The notes beneath the pieces were generated by a model. The model was not told the DNA's origin. It did not search any database and saw only the letters and a list, made by a program, of their open reading frames with translations. Source: Bacillota bacterium (GTDB lineage: Bacteria > Bacillota > Clostridia > Peptostreptococcales > Anaerovoracaceae). Taken from it: DNA of 64,000 bases. Made by a program: the position numbers and the translations under genes. This document shows, one piece after another, positions 1 through 6,891 of this stretch (the stretch's first letter is position 1; the number at the start of each line of letters is the position of its first letter). The stretch spans positions 136,327 through 200,326 of the forward strand of contig JAEEGU010000051.1 in the NCBI GenBank assembly GCA_016280485.1. Direction: 5' to 3'.

Positions 1-659
1 CGGAAGAACGAGAATGTGGTCTTCTGCCCGTTTGGAGTCGTATAGAAAGAGCCTGCCTTTACTTCCTCCGCTGGGGCTGCATCGTCCACGTTCTCATACT
101 CCATATTGTTGCTGAAGCAAACGACCTGGAGCATATTGAAGAACTTCCGGTACTCCGGCTTTTCGAGGCGCTTATTCAACATACGCTCAAATTCGACCTG
201 GATGCCGCCTTCATTGTTTGGCTTCTTGACTTCAAGAAACGCAAGCGGGATTCCGTTGATCAAAACGGTAATGTCCGGGCGGAAGGAGCCACCCTTTTCC
301 CCCTCGGCGCCTTCTTTTCCGAAGGACAACTCAGCAACAATAGCAAAATCGTTGTTTGAAATATCTGTGAAGTCAATCAGTTTTATTCTATCTTGAGGGT
401 CAATCAGCCAGTTATAGAACGCCTGACCCATATCGTTGTTGCGGATTGTAACGTGGATATCATCCAGAATGGCTCCAATTTCAGCATCGGAAAAATCCCT
501 GCAGTTGATGCGTTCAATGGCAGGCTTGAAGCGGTTGATTGCAATTCTGGTTTCGGTATGTAAATCGATGTCCTTGAGCGACTGATACTCGTATTTATTC
601 CGCAAAAATTGAACTACTGCAGGAATTTTGACTCTTGTATCTTCGTTAAAAACCGGCAT
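1..659 (-). CDS. hsdR: Type I restriction endonuclease subunit R, N-terminal part (cut by window edge)
   Basis: Translation from the ATG at 659 is open to the left edge, about 219 residues. It matches the N-terminal nuclease domain of HsdR, the motor and cleavage subunit of type I restriction-modification enzymes. The PD-(D/E)xK core is visible: an RPDITVLINGIPLAFLEVKK segment supplies the Asp and the ExK pair, preceded by the usual N-terminal segment mentioning NRFKPAIERIN. The helicase domains and the hsdM and hsdS partners would lie left of the window. It is the last visible gene of the minus-strand cargo operon behind the anti-CRISPR homologue, 75 bp after its neighbour. The family call is secure. 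Whether the gene is intact cannot be seen. Confidence 0.88.
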   Translation of the reverse strand, partial: MPVFNEDTRVKIPAVVQFLRNKYEYQSLKDIDLHTETRIAINRFKPAIERINCRDFSDAEIGAILDDIHVTIRNNDMGQAFYNWLIDPQDRIKLIDFTDISNNDFAIVAELSFGKEGAEGEKGGSFRPDITVLINGIPLAFLEVKKPNNEGGIQVEFERMLNKRLEKPEYRKFFNMLQVVCFSNNMEYENVDDAAPAEEVKAGSFYTTPNGQKTTFSFF

Positions 660-734
660 AGCAATTACCATCCAATCAACTAAATTTGAGAGAGATTTAC
701 TGCATTTTTCAAAGCAATTCTATGTACTGGCAAT

Positions 735-1091
735 TTATAGCGTAGGATATTTTGACTGAAGCGCATCCATAATCAACTTGGATAGATTCCCTCCGGCATA
801 TTTCTGAGCAAGAAGTTCCAGCATAGCACGCTCATTTGGCGTACACCTGAATCGGATCGTCTCACTTCTTGTTTCGCTTTCCGCGGTCTTTTGCTCCGGG
901 ATAAGCTCCCGCAATTTGGCTCGGTCTTCTTCGGATAGATCACCGGCTTCATCAACGGCAATCCGAATCAGTTTTTCAGCCCGGGACGCCGCCAAAGGGC
1001 TGCCTGAATCGATTGATTTGAGGATCTTGGCTGCTTCGGTAACACGCGATGTCTTGTCAATAAGCAGCAGCATAGCTTCTCGGTAAGTCAT
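735..1091 (-). CDS. Small protein with C-terminal ribbon-helix-helix-like segment
   Basis: 118 residues. The N-terminal half is helical and charged. The last 40 residues (ETIRFRCTPNERAMLELLAQ, then a GNLSKLIMDAL helix) have the strand-helix-helix pattern of small ribbon-helix-helix DNA-binding proteins such as MobC-type accessory factors and antitoxins. Its ATG overlaps the TGA of the upstream gene (ATGA), so translation is probably coupled. It lies between the anti-CRISPR homologue and hsdR. By analogy with Aca repressors of anti-CRISPR operons it could be the autoregulator that reads the dyad at 2765-2796; that is inference only. No exact family was recognised. Confidence 0.6.
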   Translation of the reverse strand: MTYREAMLLLIDKTSRVTEAAKILKSIDSGSPLAASRAEKLIRIAVDEAGDLSEEDRAKLRELIPEQKTAESETRSETIRFRCTPNERAMLELLAQKYAGGNLSKLIMDALQSKYPTL

Positions 1092-1615
1092 TCATTGTCG
1101 CCTCCCGTAAGTGAAATCAAATGGTTCCTCCTAAGATCATCTGTGGTGTACCGTGCGTAAATCATATTGACTCTACCGTAGTATTCCTGCAAGCTCATTT
1201 CAGGCTGCTGATTTGCAGCATGAAGGAGCGTTACAGAAAGGTCATGGTCCAAGCCAATCAGCCGTTGCTGAAGTAAAATGCCGGTAGCAGCATCGATAAA
1301 CATGAAGTGCATGGCAATCCCTTGGCCCGGACCGGGTACAACGAGAGTCTTCGGCTCCAATCTGGAGTAATATGGCGCATCACACCAAGGGCCTGTTCCA
1401 AATCTAAAAATAAAGAATATGATATCATCGACCATAGCTAATTTAGCCTGAAAGACACCATTCTTGACTTCGCGTTTCTCGGATGCTGTTGGGTTCTGCA
1501 GCTTATAGAGAAGAAGTGCTCCTTCATCCGTCAGCGTAAAGCGGGTTTCATCATTACTGGGAGCGCAAACCTTCTCCCCTACCACTAATAAAGCTGGCTG
1601 CTTGAAATCGTCCAT
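1088..1615 (-). CDS. Conserved-looking hypothetical protein in the anti-CRISPR operon
   Basis: 175 residues from the ATG at 1615, chosen because GGAGG sits five bases upstream of it; a start at 1648 in the same frame has no good ribosome site. The protein is globular with no signal peptide or membrane segment. It contains an aromatic FIFRFGTGPWCDAPYYS stretch and a C-terminal helix carrying YYGRVNMIYARY. The family was not recognised. It overlaps the next gene by 4 bp and follows the AcrVA2 homologue after a short gap, so it is part of the same transcript. Confidence 0.65.
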   Translation of the reverse strand: MDDFKQPALLVVGEKVCAPSNDETRFTLTDEGALLLYKLQNPTASEKREVKNGVFQAKLAMVDDIIFFIFRFGTGPWCDAPYYSRLEPKTLVVPGPGQGIAMHFMFIDAATGILLQQRLIGLDHDLSVTLLHAANQQPEMSLQEYYGRVNMIYARYTTDDLRRNHLISLTGGDNE

Positions 1616-1652
1616 AATAACCTCCGTGTTCTCTGCGGCATTTGACATGAAA

Positions 1653-2702
1653 TCATTTCACAGGGACTTGTAAAACAACGTCTTTTGGGGCGTCGTCCGC
1701 ATGGATAAATGTCGGCGAAGTCCATTTTAACAGCAAAGATCGCTCACCGTCTCTTGGCCCCGCCCAATAATGATGCCAGTGTCCGCGTCTGCTGTGCGGC
1801 CGCTTCGCGCTTCCTGTTCCTGGAGTCTCAGGTGACTTAACGTAAATTGCTTTGGGCTGTGTTGCATGGCGAATAGCTGCGCCCAGTCGGACGCCAACAT
1901 CAAAGGCTGCAACATCTGACGCCTTCGATTCCTTCTTCATTTTCCGTTGCTTTTCAGAACCCTGTATCTCGATTTTGGGTTTTTGACGGGTCTCTATCTC
2001 CGCGTTCGTCGCACAGAGATAAAGCGTAAGCTGGAGTGGCCGCAAAATGAGCTGCGTCATATCCTTCATGACAGCTTCTAAAACATCTGGAGGAACCTTT
2101 GATTGGTCTACGTATTCTCTGAAGTTGATTCTGGTTGTTTTCTTTGTGTCCTCCAGACAATCGCCCAAAGTAGCACCAGGGAGTAAATGTATGGAAAACG
2201 GCATGGTATTGTCCATGCCATTATCGAGAGTTTGGATTCGCAGCTCAAGCGTCTCCCTGTTCAGATCCTTTTCGATCCATGCAAAGAAACCATCAATCGT
2301 TTGCCTCATATCAGGGGCCTTGATATATACGCATGGGTAAGGCAAACGCAATAAAACCTCCCAGGGCAGAGTTTGCTCCTCGTCCATGTCGTCAGCTTGC
2401 TCATAAAGCATAGCGGCAAGATCTGCGTCAAAATCGTAAATAACCGGCGTTTGCCTCCATAAATAACAAGCGGTAATCGCCGGCGAAAGTTGGGCCGCGT
2501 CCATATCTGTTGCCTTGTGGACTTCAATCAGGTAGGTATATGCTGCAGAAATTGGCAGTTCGCATCTTGGATCATAATCCGGCATATTGCGCCAAGTCTG
2601 CTGAAGATTACTCAGTTGTTCATAAATGCCAGGAATGTCATGGCTAAGACTTCGAATTAAACGCAAAGGAGTCTCTTTATCAGTAAGTTTTCGCTCCGCC
2701 AT
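1653..2702 (-). CDS. AcrVA2-family anti-CRISPR protein homologue
   Basis: 349 residues. The order of motifs follows AcrVA2 of Moraxella bovoculi, which is a little shorter: LPYPCVYI near residue 120, an IDGFFAWIE segment, a PFSIHLLPG segment, an LxLCATNAE helix, an FDVGVRLGAAIRHA helix, and the diagnostic C-terminal KRPHSRRGHWHHYWAGPR block (about 300-317) followed by a KWTSPTF strand. AcrVA2 lowers Cas12a by acting on its nascent chain and mRNA, so this copy may protect the element from host type V-A CRISPR immunity. Homologues are known on mobile DNA of hosts not shown to carry Cas12a, so the target here is open. It is first gene of its operon, behind the promoter at 2753-2781. Confidence 0.75.
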   Translation of the reverse strand: MAERKLTDKETPLRLIRSLSHDIPGIYEQLSNLQQTWRNMPDYDPRCELPISAAYTYLIEVHKATDMDAAQLSPAITACYLWRQTPVIYDFDADLAAMLYEQADDMDEEQTLPWEVLLRLPYPCVYIKAPDMRQTIDGFFAWIEKDLNRETLELRIQTLDNGMDNTMPFSIHLLPGATLGDCLEDTKKTTRINFREYVDQSKVPPDVLEAVMKDMTQLILRPLQLTLYLCATNAEIETRQKPKIEIQGSEKQRKMKKESKASDVAAFDVGVRLGAAIRHATQPKAIYVKSPETPGTGSAKRPHSRRGHWHHYWAGPRDGERSLLLKWTSPTFIHADDAPKDVVLQVPVK

Positions 2703-2752
2703 TACATGACCTCTTTCATTTTTTGAAAAAAACTATTTATCCAAACAACTAC

Positions 2753-2781
2753 AGTATACCAATGTGTAGCCATATTGTCAA
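2753..2781 (-). promoter_or_regulatory. Sigma-70-type promoter of the anti-CRISPR/hsdR operon
   Basis: Minus strand TTGACA (2781-2776), 17-bp spacer, TATACT (2758-2753). The leader to the first ATG is about 45 bases. It is one of a set of near-identical promoters in this element. Confidence 0.75.
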
Positions 2782-2796
2782 GCGATTGTGGCTACA
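2765..2796. promoter_or_regulatory. Dyad flanking the -35 box (candidate operator)
   Basis: TGTAGCCA at 2765-2772 is repeated as its exact reverse complement TGGCTACA at 2789-2796, with the -35 hexamer between the arms. This geometry fits a repressor site controlling the anti-CRISPR operon. The regulator is unknown; the RHH-like product at 735-1091 is a candidate. Confidence 0.55.
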
Positions 2797-2850
2797 AAAC
2801 GGCAAAATAAACAGCAATCTATCCTTGCCTAATCTCTATATTTTAGACAG

Positions 2851-2880
2851 AAAACTCCCAGACGTTTTCACGCCTGGGAG
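2851..2880 (-). terminator. Terminator of the tRNA-like unit
   Basis: CTCCCAG and CTGGGAG arms around a short loop, followed on the minus strand by TTTT. It ends the non-coding unit that starts near 3750. Confidence 0.65.
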
Positions 2881-2899
2881 GATGATTGTACTCTTTCGG

Positions 2900-2918
2900 G
2901 CTGAGATTTGCACTCAGC
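2900..2918 (-). ncRNA. tRNA-like module D: T-arm-like hairpin
   Basis: GCTGAG/CTCAGC stem closing a 7-base loop TGCAAAT, one base different from a T-loop. An anticodon-arm-like stem of five pairs (CCAGG/CCTGG) lies just upstream. No full cloverleaf can be drawn. This is the weakest module. Confidence 0.3.
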
Positions 2919-3090
2919 ATGATCCGCCCAGGAAGACGGACCTGGCGCGGGAGCGGCCCGCTTACCTGCGTCTACTGTTGCATTCCGGCTTAAATGGCCG
3001 GCGCATTGCGCAATACTGCTTTACCACGGTTCTTCTCACAACAGCAAGGTTGATCTCGAAGCGACCGTGTCTATTCCGCCACCGAAAGAT

Positions 3091-3158
3091 TGTTGCGCAG
3101 CGGTGGATTTGAACCACATTAGGCCCGGGAGTCCTGCGGAAACTCTGTCCTGCTGCAC
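3091..3158 (-). ncRNA. tRNA-like module C with 7-bp acceptor stem
   Basis: GTGCAGC (3158-3152) pairs over seven positions with GCTGCGC (3101-3095), one of them a wobble. A T-arm with loop TTCAAAT sits next to it (3102-3118). The remaining 30 or so bases allow one arm rather than separate D and anticodon arms, so this would be a shortened tRNA-like fold. It is not a standard tRNA gene. Confidence 0.4.
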
Positions 3159-3188
3159 AATTTTTTTGAAATGCCCGGTTTTGCACCT

Positions 3189-3247
3189 TGCGCCGGCAGG
3201 ATTTGAACCTGCCGGCTCAGGGACTCGAACCCCTCTGCACCGGGCGC
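3189..3247 (-). ncRNA. tRNA-like module B, shortened
   Basis: GCGCC/GGCGC ends enclose a six-pair T-arm with loop TTCAAAT (3195-3213) and a second hairpin with a TTCGAGT loop. Total length is about 59 bases, far below a normal tRNA. Acceptor and T stems stack to about 11 pairs, close to the 12 of a real tRNA. Function unknown. Confidence 0.4.
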
Positions 3248-3432
3248 CGTGTCCCACACGGCAACGTACTCCCCGCTTTGAACGATTCATAGTCGTCCTC
3301 AGCTTCGCTGTCGTTGCATCGCCCCGTTCCGCGGTTGGGACCGCTCTTCGAACAGTTACCTGGCACTGGTTCATCCCCGATGGCCGGCGGGTGTGTCGCT
3401 TACGGGGAGTGCGTTGTTTTGCCCTTTCGGGC

Positions 3433-3517
3433 TGGCGCCGGTAGGTGGAATCGAACCACCGGCTTACCGCATTTGCGTATTGCAAATCAGATGCTCTACC
3501 TGCTGAGCTATACCAGC
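3433..3517 (-). ncRNA. tRNA-like module A with encoded CCA and disrupted anticodon stem
   Basis: Acceptor GCTGGTA/TACCGGC (seven pairs, one wobble), D-arm GCTC/GAGC with an AGCAGGTA loop, T-arm GGTGG/CCACC with TTCGATT loop, discriminator G and encoded CCA are all present, as in a tRNA. The anticodon region is abnormal: the TTTGCAA loop that would read as Ala(TGC) has no matching 3' stem, and the body is about 9 bases too long. A different hairpin, ATTTG/CAAAT, forms instead. It could be a decayed tRNA, a tRNA carrying an insertion, or a tRNA mimic. Confidence 0.55.
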
Positions 3518-3573
3518 GTGATCATAGGCTTTCCGCTTTATCACATCGCATGGGTTTATCTTTTTGCGTCGAA

Positions 3574-3598
3574 AAGGGGCGTAGACTCTACGCCCCTT
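3574..3598 (-). terminator. Strong hairpin in the leader of the tRNA-like unit
   Basis: AAGGGGCGTAG and CTACGCCCCTT form 11 perfect pairs with a 3-base loop, followed on the minus strand by TTTTC. It lies between the promoter and module A, so it could attenuate transcription or act as a processing site. Confidence 0.55.
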
Positions 3599-3757
3599 CC
3601 CGGCCGATGGAATGTGGTACACGGATGTTGGCCCCCGCTTTGGGAATTTCACCCATGCGGACGCGCCGCCCTTGGCCAATGCGGCGCCATTAAGAAGGAG
3701 GAGAAAAAATGAAGAAAGCACACGGTTCAGGAATGGCAGGATCTTTCCTGTGATTAT

Positions 3758-3786
3758 ATTATATAATACATATATTTTTCTGTCAA
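3758..3786 (-). promoter_or_regulatory. Consensus promoter of the tRNA-like unit
   Basis: Minus strand TTGACA (3786-3781), 17-bp spacer, TATAAT (3763-3758), an exact sigma-70 consensus. It faces the plus-strand promoter at 3815-3843. The two -35 boxes lie in an inverted repeat, TCAACTCTG/CAGAGTTGA. Confidence 0.8.
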
Positions 3787-3814
3787 CTCTGAGCGAGCTT
3801 TTTCTTTTTCAGAG

Positions 3815-3843
3815 TTGACTTTTTATTTCTAATGCTATATGCT
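3815..3843 (+). promoter_or_regulatory. Promoter of the plus-strand small gene
   Basis: TTGACT, 17-bp spacer, TATGCT. It is divergent from the tRNA-like unit's promoter and serves the small gene starting at about 3906. Confidence 0.65.
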
Positions 3844-3905
3844 AAACATGAAAGTAGGTTGATGACGGATCTAAATGTTTTTCAGCTTCACGAGGAGGAA
3901 TGTAC

Positions 3906-4085
3906 ATGAAAATAATTATGCCGGATGGATCTCCAATGCTTCTTCCTGAAGAAGCGGAATGTCTTTGCTCGGGTGATTCACCGGAACGGATGCACGATTG
4001 TCCGATGTCCATGTTTGATGATTGGGGCAACACCTGCATCCCGCTCAAGTGTCCGCATTATCGAAACCCAGAGAATCTTCAATAA
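3906..4085 (+). CDS. Small cysteine-containing protein, solitary plus-strand gene
   Basis: 59 residues from the second ATG (3906), which sits better behind the GAGGAGGA ribosome site at 3892-3899 than the in-frame ATG at 3900. Five cysteines (CLC, C, C, C) lie in the C-terminal two thirds and end in a CPHYRNPENLQ tail, which suggests metal or zinc binding, though no known family was recognised. It has its own promoter (3815-3843) and a strong terminator (4088-4121). It runs against the direction of all neighbours. Confidence 0.6.
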   Translation: MKIIMPDGSPMLLPEEAECLCSGDSPERMHDCPMSMFDDWGNTCIPLKCPHYRNPENLQ

Positions 4086-4087
4086 AA

Positions 4088-4121
4088 ATCAGCCGGAAAG
4101 AACTTCTCCTTTCCGGCTGAT
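4088..4121. terminator. Bidirectional terminator
   Basis: ATCAGCCGGAAAG and CTTTCCGGCTGAT arms flanked by A and T runs on both sides. It ends the small plus-strand gene and the minus-strand restriction cassette. Confidence 0.85.
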
Positions 4122-4144
4122 TTTTCTATTACACGGTCTTTTTC

Positions 4145-5848
4145 CTATTTCTCCGGTTCTATTTCAAGGGCATCGATCTCCCGGAGGATTTCGTATAACT
4201 GCCGCGAGCAGTTTTCAACGCCGGCTTTTTCAAAGTAATGAACCGTAATCCCGCTCTTTTCGGCGATTGACTTTACAGAACCGTAGCTGCTGTGGGAAAT
4301 GGCGTTTGGCTGGAAAATGATAATATCCGCCGTTGAAGCCGCACTGTAGTTGTAGGATTCTCTGTCATAGAGAAACGTGCAATCCGGGAACCGCTGCCGC
4401 ATCGGAGCTGCCCACGTCGCATGGCCGCCATATATGACGACCTTCCTATTCGATCTGACGGGAAAAACAATCTTATCTTCTCCCGGATCATCTGCTTCTT
4501 CCTCGCCTTCCTCCGCGGGAGGCAGCAGCTCTTCCAACGCTTTGCACTCACGACGCAGCGCCTTAATGTCTTCGGCCATTTGCTCCTTCTCAGCGGCCAG
4601 TCGTGAAATTTCCTCTTTTGCGATCGAAAGTTCCCTTTGCGCTGCCTGTGCTTCCTTGCTTGCGTCCGTTGCCTTCCGCTCCGCGGCCGCAATCCTCTGA
4701 TCTGCCTCTTTCTGTATTTGTCCGGAGGTTTTCACGGTCTGTTTCAGTTCGAGCAATTCCCCAAGGCAAGCGTCTTTAATCATCGTATTGATGCGAGCCA
4801 CGGACCATATGATTTTCTCGTTAAAATAGATACTGTCTTCATCGAAGAATTTTTCTTCACAGCGGGAGTATATGTAACAGGAGTGAAATTTCGCAAGGTA
4901 AATCCAGAACAGCGATCTCTGCGAGATACCAAGGGCAGGAACGGCTCCAAACAGATAATACAGGTTATCTAACGCTTCAAAATGTTCGATGCACTTTTTG
5001 AGTCTTTTATCGGTTTCTTCCTGGGACATTTTCAGCGTGTTCTGGATTACTGCAAAGCCTGGATTTTGGTGTTTAATCAGGTCTTCAGGGTAAATTGCTT
5101 TTGTAGTTTGACCGTATTGGCTATTAGGGTCCTTAAAGAAACGATCCTGAAATTCTCTTTTGAAATACTGCCGCTCTATTTTGATTCGCTTGCAGAAATC
5201 GTACACGAGATAAACGTACAGATGGGTCATTGCTTCCGCGAATTTTTCTCGCGTATTTTTGTTTTGCAAGGTCTCGAAGGAAAGCAGCGTAGCAAGGCTT
5301 GCGGACGTTCTCGGTAGCTTTGCTGCTTTTGGGCTTAGGTGCAGGTATTCTACAATCAGGGAAGGAATCGTGTAATGGAATTCTTTTTTCAGGTTTTGTG
5401 GGCTCTCTCCGCCCGACAACACTTCACTTATGATCGTAGTGAAATTAGACCTTTTATCCTTTTCTGAAGCCTTTATCAGCCGGTCTTTATAATCCTCAAA
5501 GGAATCCTCTAATTCCTGGCATAGTAGATCCAGGTATATTGCGATTGAAACTTCCTGGTTTGGTTTGGAGATAAGCTCCCAAGCTCCGATATTGCGCAGC
5601 GGTATTCCGAGCAGCAGTCTGGAGGCGTCAGTGAAGTCCTTTCCGTACTTCTCAAAACATTCCTTCTTCCAGAAGTTGTAGCTTTCTTTGATGTGTTCAG
5701 AGCAGTCCTTCAGCCACACGGGATCGATCGCATCTGACAGGCTTGGCTTTTTTGTTTCGACTGCGAGCTTCAAGGTAATCTGGGATATTTCTGTCCAAAA
5801 GCTCGAAATCTGTCGTGACCGGTAATCATGCTTTTTCTTTTTTGCCAC
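4145..5848 (-). CDS. Coiled-coil protein with C-terminal DUF2325 domain
   Basis: 567 residues. Residues 1-350 are helical with no recognised domain. About 365-440 is a strong coiled coil rich in Ala, Glu, Lys and Arg, followed by an acidic linker (EEGEEEADDPGED). About 460-560 is a Rossmann-like DUF2325 domain: VVIYGGHATW, then FPDCTFLYDRE, then ADIIIFQPNAISH and a final GVENCSRQLYEIL helix. DUF2325 has no established biochemical role. This is the last gene of the three-gene cassette with an Mrr-like nuclease, 71 bp after its neighbour, so it may serve as a scaffold, sensor or regulator. No membrane segment was seen. Confidence 0.7.
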   Translation of the reverse strand: MAKKKKHDYRSRQISSFWTEISQITLKLAVETKKPSLSDAIDPVWLKDCSEHIKESYNFWKKECFEKYGKDFTDASRLLLGIPLRNIGAWELISKPNQEVSIAIYLDLLCQELEDSFEDYKDRLIKASEKDKRSNFTTIISEVLSGGESPQNLKKEFHYTIPSLIVEYLHLSPKAAKLPRTSASLATLLSFETLQNKNTREKFAEAMTHLYVYLVYDFCKRIKIERQYFKREFQDRFFKDPNSQYGQTTKAIYPEDLIKHQNPGFAVIQNTLKMSQEETDKRLKKCIEHFEALDNLYYLFGAVPALGISQRSLFWIYLAKFHSCYIYSRCEEKFFDEDSIYFNEKIIWSVARINTMIKDACLGELLELKQTVKTSGQIQKEADQRIAAAERKATDASKEAQAAQRELSIAKEEISRLAAEKEQMAEDIKALRRECKALEELLPPAEEGEEEADDPGEDKIVFPVRSNRKVVIYGGHATWAAPMRQRFPDCTFLYDRESYNYSAASTADIIIFQPNAISHSSYGSVKSIAEKSGITVHYFEKAGVENCSRQLYEILREIDALEIEPEK

Positions 5849-5919
5849 CGCTTTTATCTCCTTTCTCTCGTACTGCCGGCAGCGGAATGAGAATCTTTGC
5901 GCCTCCTATGAAAACCTCT

Positions 5920-6885
5920 TCACTTTTTCTTCCCGTAATTCTTGGGAAAGTACTCCTTGCCCAGAAGCCAGATGTACTTATCAATTTGCTTCAGATTGTA
6001 TTCCGACAACCCATAAAAAGTTCGGAAATCAATCAATATCTGTTTGAAACGAACATAATTTTTCAATGCATCATTTCTAAATGATGAAAATCTATCCTGA
6101 TTTCTAAATTGTCGAAGCACTAAATCCACATAGCTATCGTAAATTGGATAATCGAGAGGATTGTGGTGGCTGCAGTATTTTGAAGCAAACGAATAGAAGT
6201 TCTTTCCAGTTCCGCTTATCGTGATCTCCTTGATGTCATCCACCAGCGTAACATCTCCAGCTTTCAATCTGGAGTCAATTGCTAAAGATAGAATGTGCTT
6301 TGCCACAGGATATACAGAGTAAATATTGGTGCTGTAAAAATCGTTCAGTGTAGAAACCTTCAGCAGAACGTCTGTAATATCTGAATTCTGGGGGCACAGT
6401 TTGTTGAACAGCTTATCCAGTGCGTCTTCCTGAAGATGATAATTCTCCAGGGAGTCCCATTTGGCAAGATAGAGTTCTACCTGCTCCACGGAAGGAGTCG
6501 GAACATTCTTGCGGGTCTTTTTGCGTGACTGTACTGCTACCGGCTTCGGTTGTTCTGCTGACTTATCCTCTGTCATTGCATCTATTCCATTTGAAGCGAG
6601 AAAAGACCGAAACCTCCGGATGTGCGACAAATAGCCGTGAACCAGCCTCCCGGGATCGCCACTGGAATTCTTTCGAAGTACATCTAACAGCATGGCCTTT
6701 GCTTCTTCGTCACTGCCATCAACCGCTTTCCAGAAAAGATCATGGTCTCCATTGAGCCACAAATAAAATGAATCCGAATATGCTGTCTGTATCGTGTTTG
6801 CGCTAATACTCTGGCTTTGCAGAAATGGCTTGTAAAGAGACCGGACTTCTTCAAAGGACATCTGCTTTAGAGCGTTCTTATCCAA
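5920..6885 (-). CDS. Helical protein of unknown function between nuclease and DUF2325 genes
   Basis: 321 residues. An N-terminal helical region (1-105) is joined by a basic, proline-containing linker (AVQSRKKTRKNVPTPS) to a helical C-terminal domain. That domain contains LNDFYSTNIYSVYPVAKHI and a YCSHHNPLDYPIYDSYVDLVL stretch. The latter recalls the helical core of HhH-type DNA glycosylase folds, but the resemblance is weak and no catalytic Lys/Asp pair can be assigned. Only 6 bp separate it from the upstream nuclease gene, so the two are co-translated. No family was recognised. Confidence 0.6.
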   Translation of the reverse strand: MDKNALKQMSFEEVRSLYKPFLQSQSISANTIQTAYSDSFYLWLNGDHDLFWKAVDGSDEEAKAMLLDVLRKNSSGDPGRLVHGYLSHIRRFRSFLASNGIDAMTEDKSAEQPKPVAVQSRKKTRKNVPTPSVEQVELYLAKWDSLENYHLQEDALDKLFNKLCPQNSDITDVLLKVSTLNDFYSTNIYSVYPVAKHILSLAIDSRLKAGDVTLVDDIKEITISGTGKNFYSFASKYCSHHNPLDYPIYDSYVDLVLRQFRNQDRFSSFRNDALKNYVRFKQILIDFRTFYGLSEYNLKQIDKYIWLLGKEYFPKNYGKKK

Positions 6886-6891
6886 ATCCTA

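Larger units (their letters stand above)
2881..3750 (-). ncRNA. Non-coding transcription unit with tRNA-like modules
   Basis: About 870 bases with no credible gene, bounded by a consensus minus-strand promoter (3758-3786) and a terminator (2851-2880). On the minus strand it carries at least three good T-arm signatures (stem, TTCRAAT-type 7-base loop, stem) and one weaker one with loop TGCAAAT. Some are paired with acceptor-like stems, but the anticodon arms are unusual or missing. Other stem-loops, such as CCAGG/CCTGG around 2925-2942, fill the gaps. The reading frames here give peptides such as AGFEPAGSGTRTP, typical of translated tRNA DNA. Decayed tRNA cluster and deliberate tRNA mimics are both possible. 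Confidence 0.6.

Noticed and set aside
2723-3712. Several overlapping frames in the tRNA-like zone
   Set aside because: Peptides such as AGFEPAGSGTRTP are typical of translated tRNA T-arms. No ribosome sites, and frames conflict with the non-coding unit.
3709-3753. 14-codon plus-strand mini-frame behind a strong AAGGAGGAG
   Set aside because: The ribosome-site-like sequence is real, but no plus-strand promoter was found upstream and it lies within the opposite unit's start region. Too short to support.
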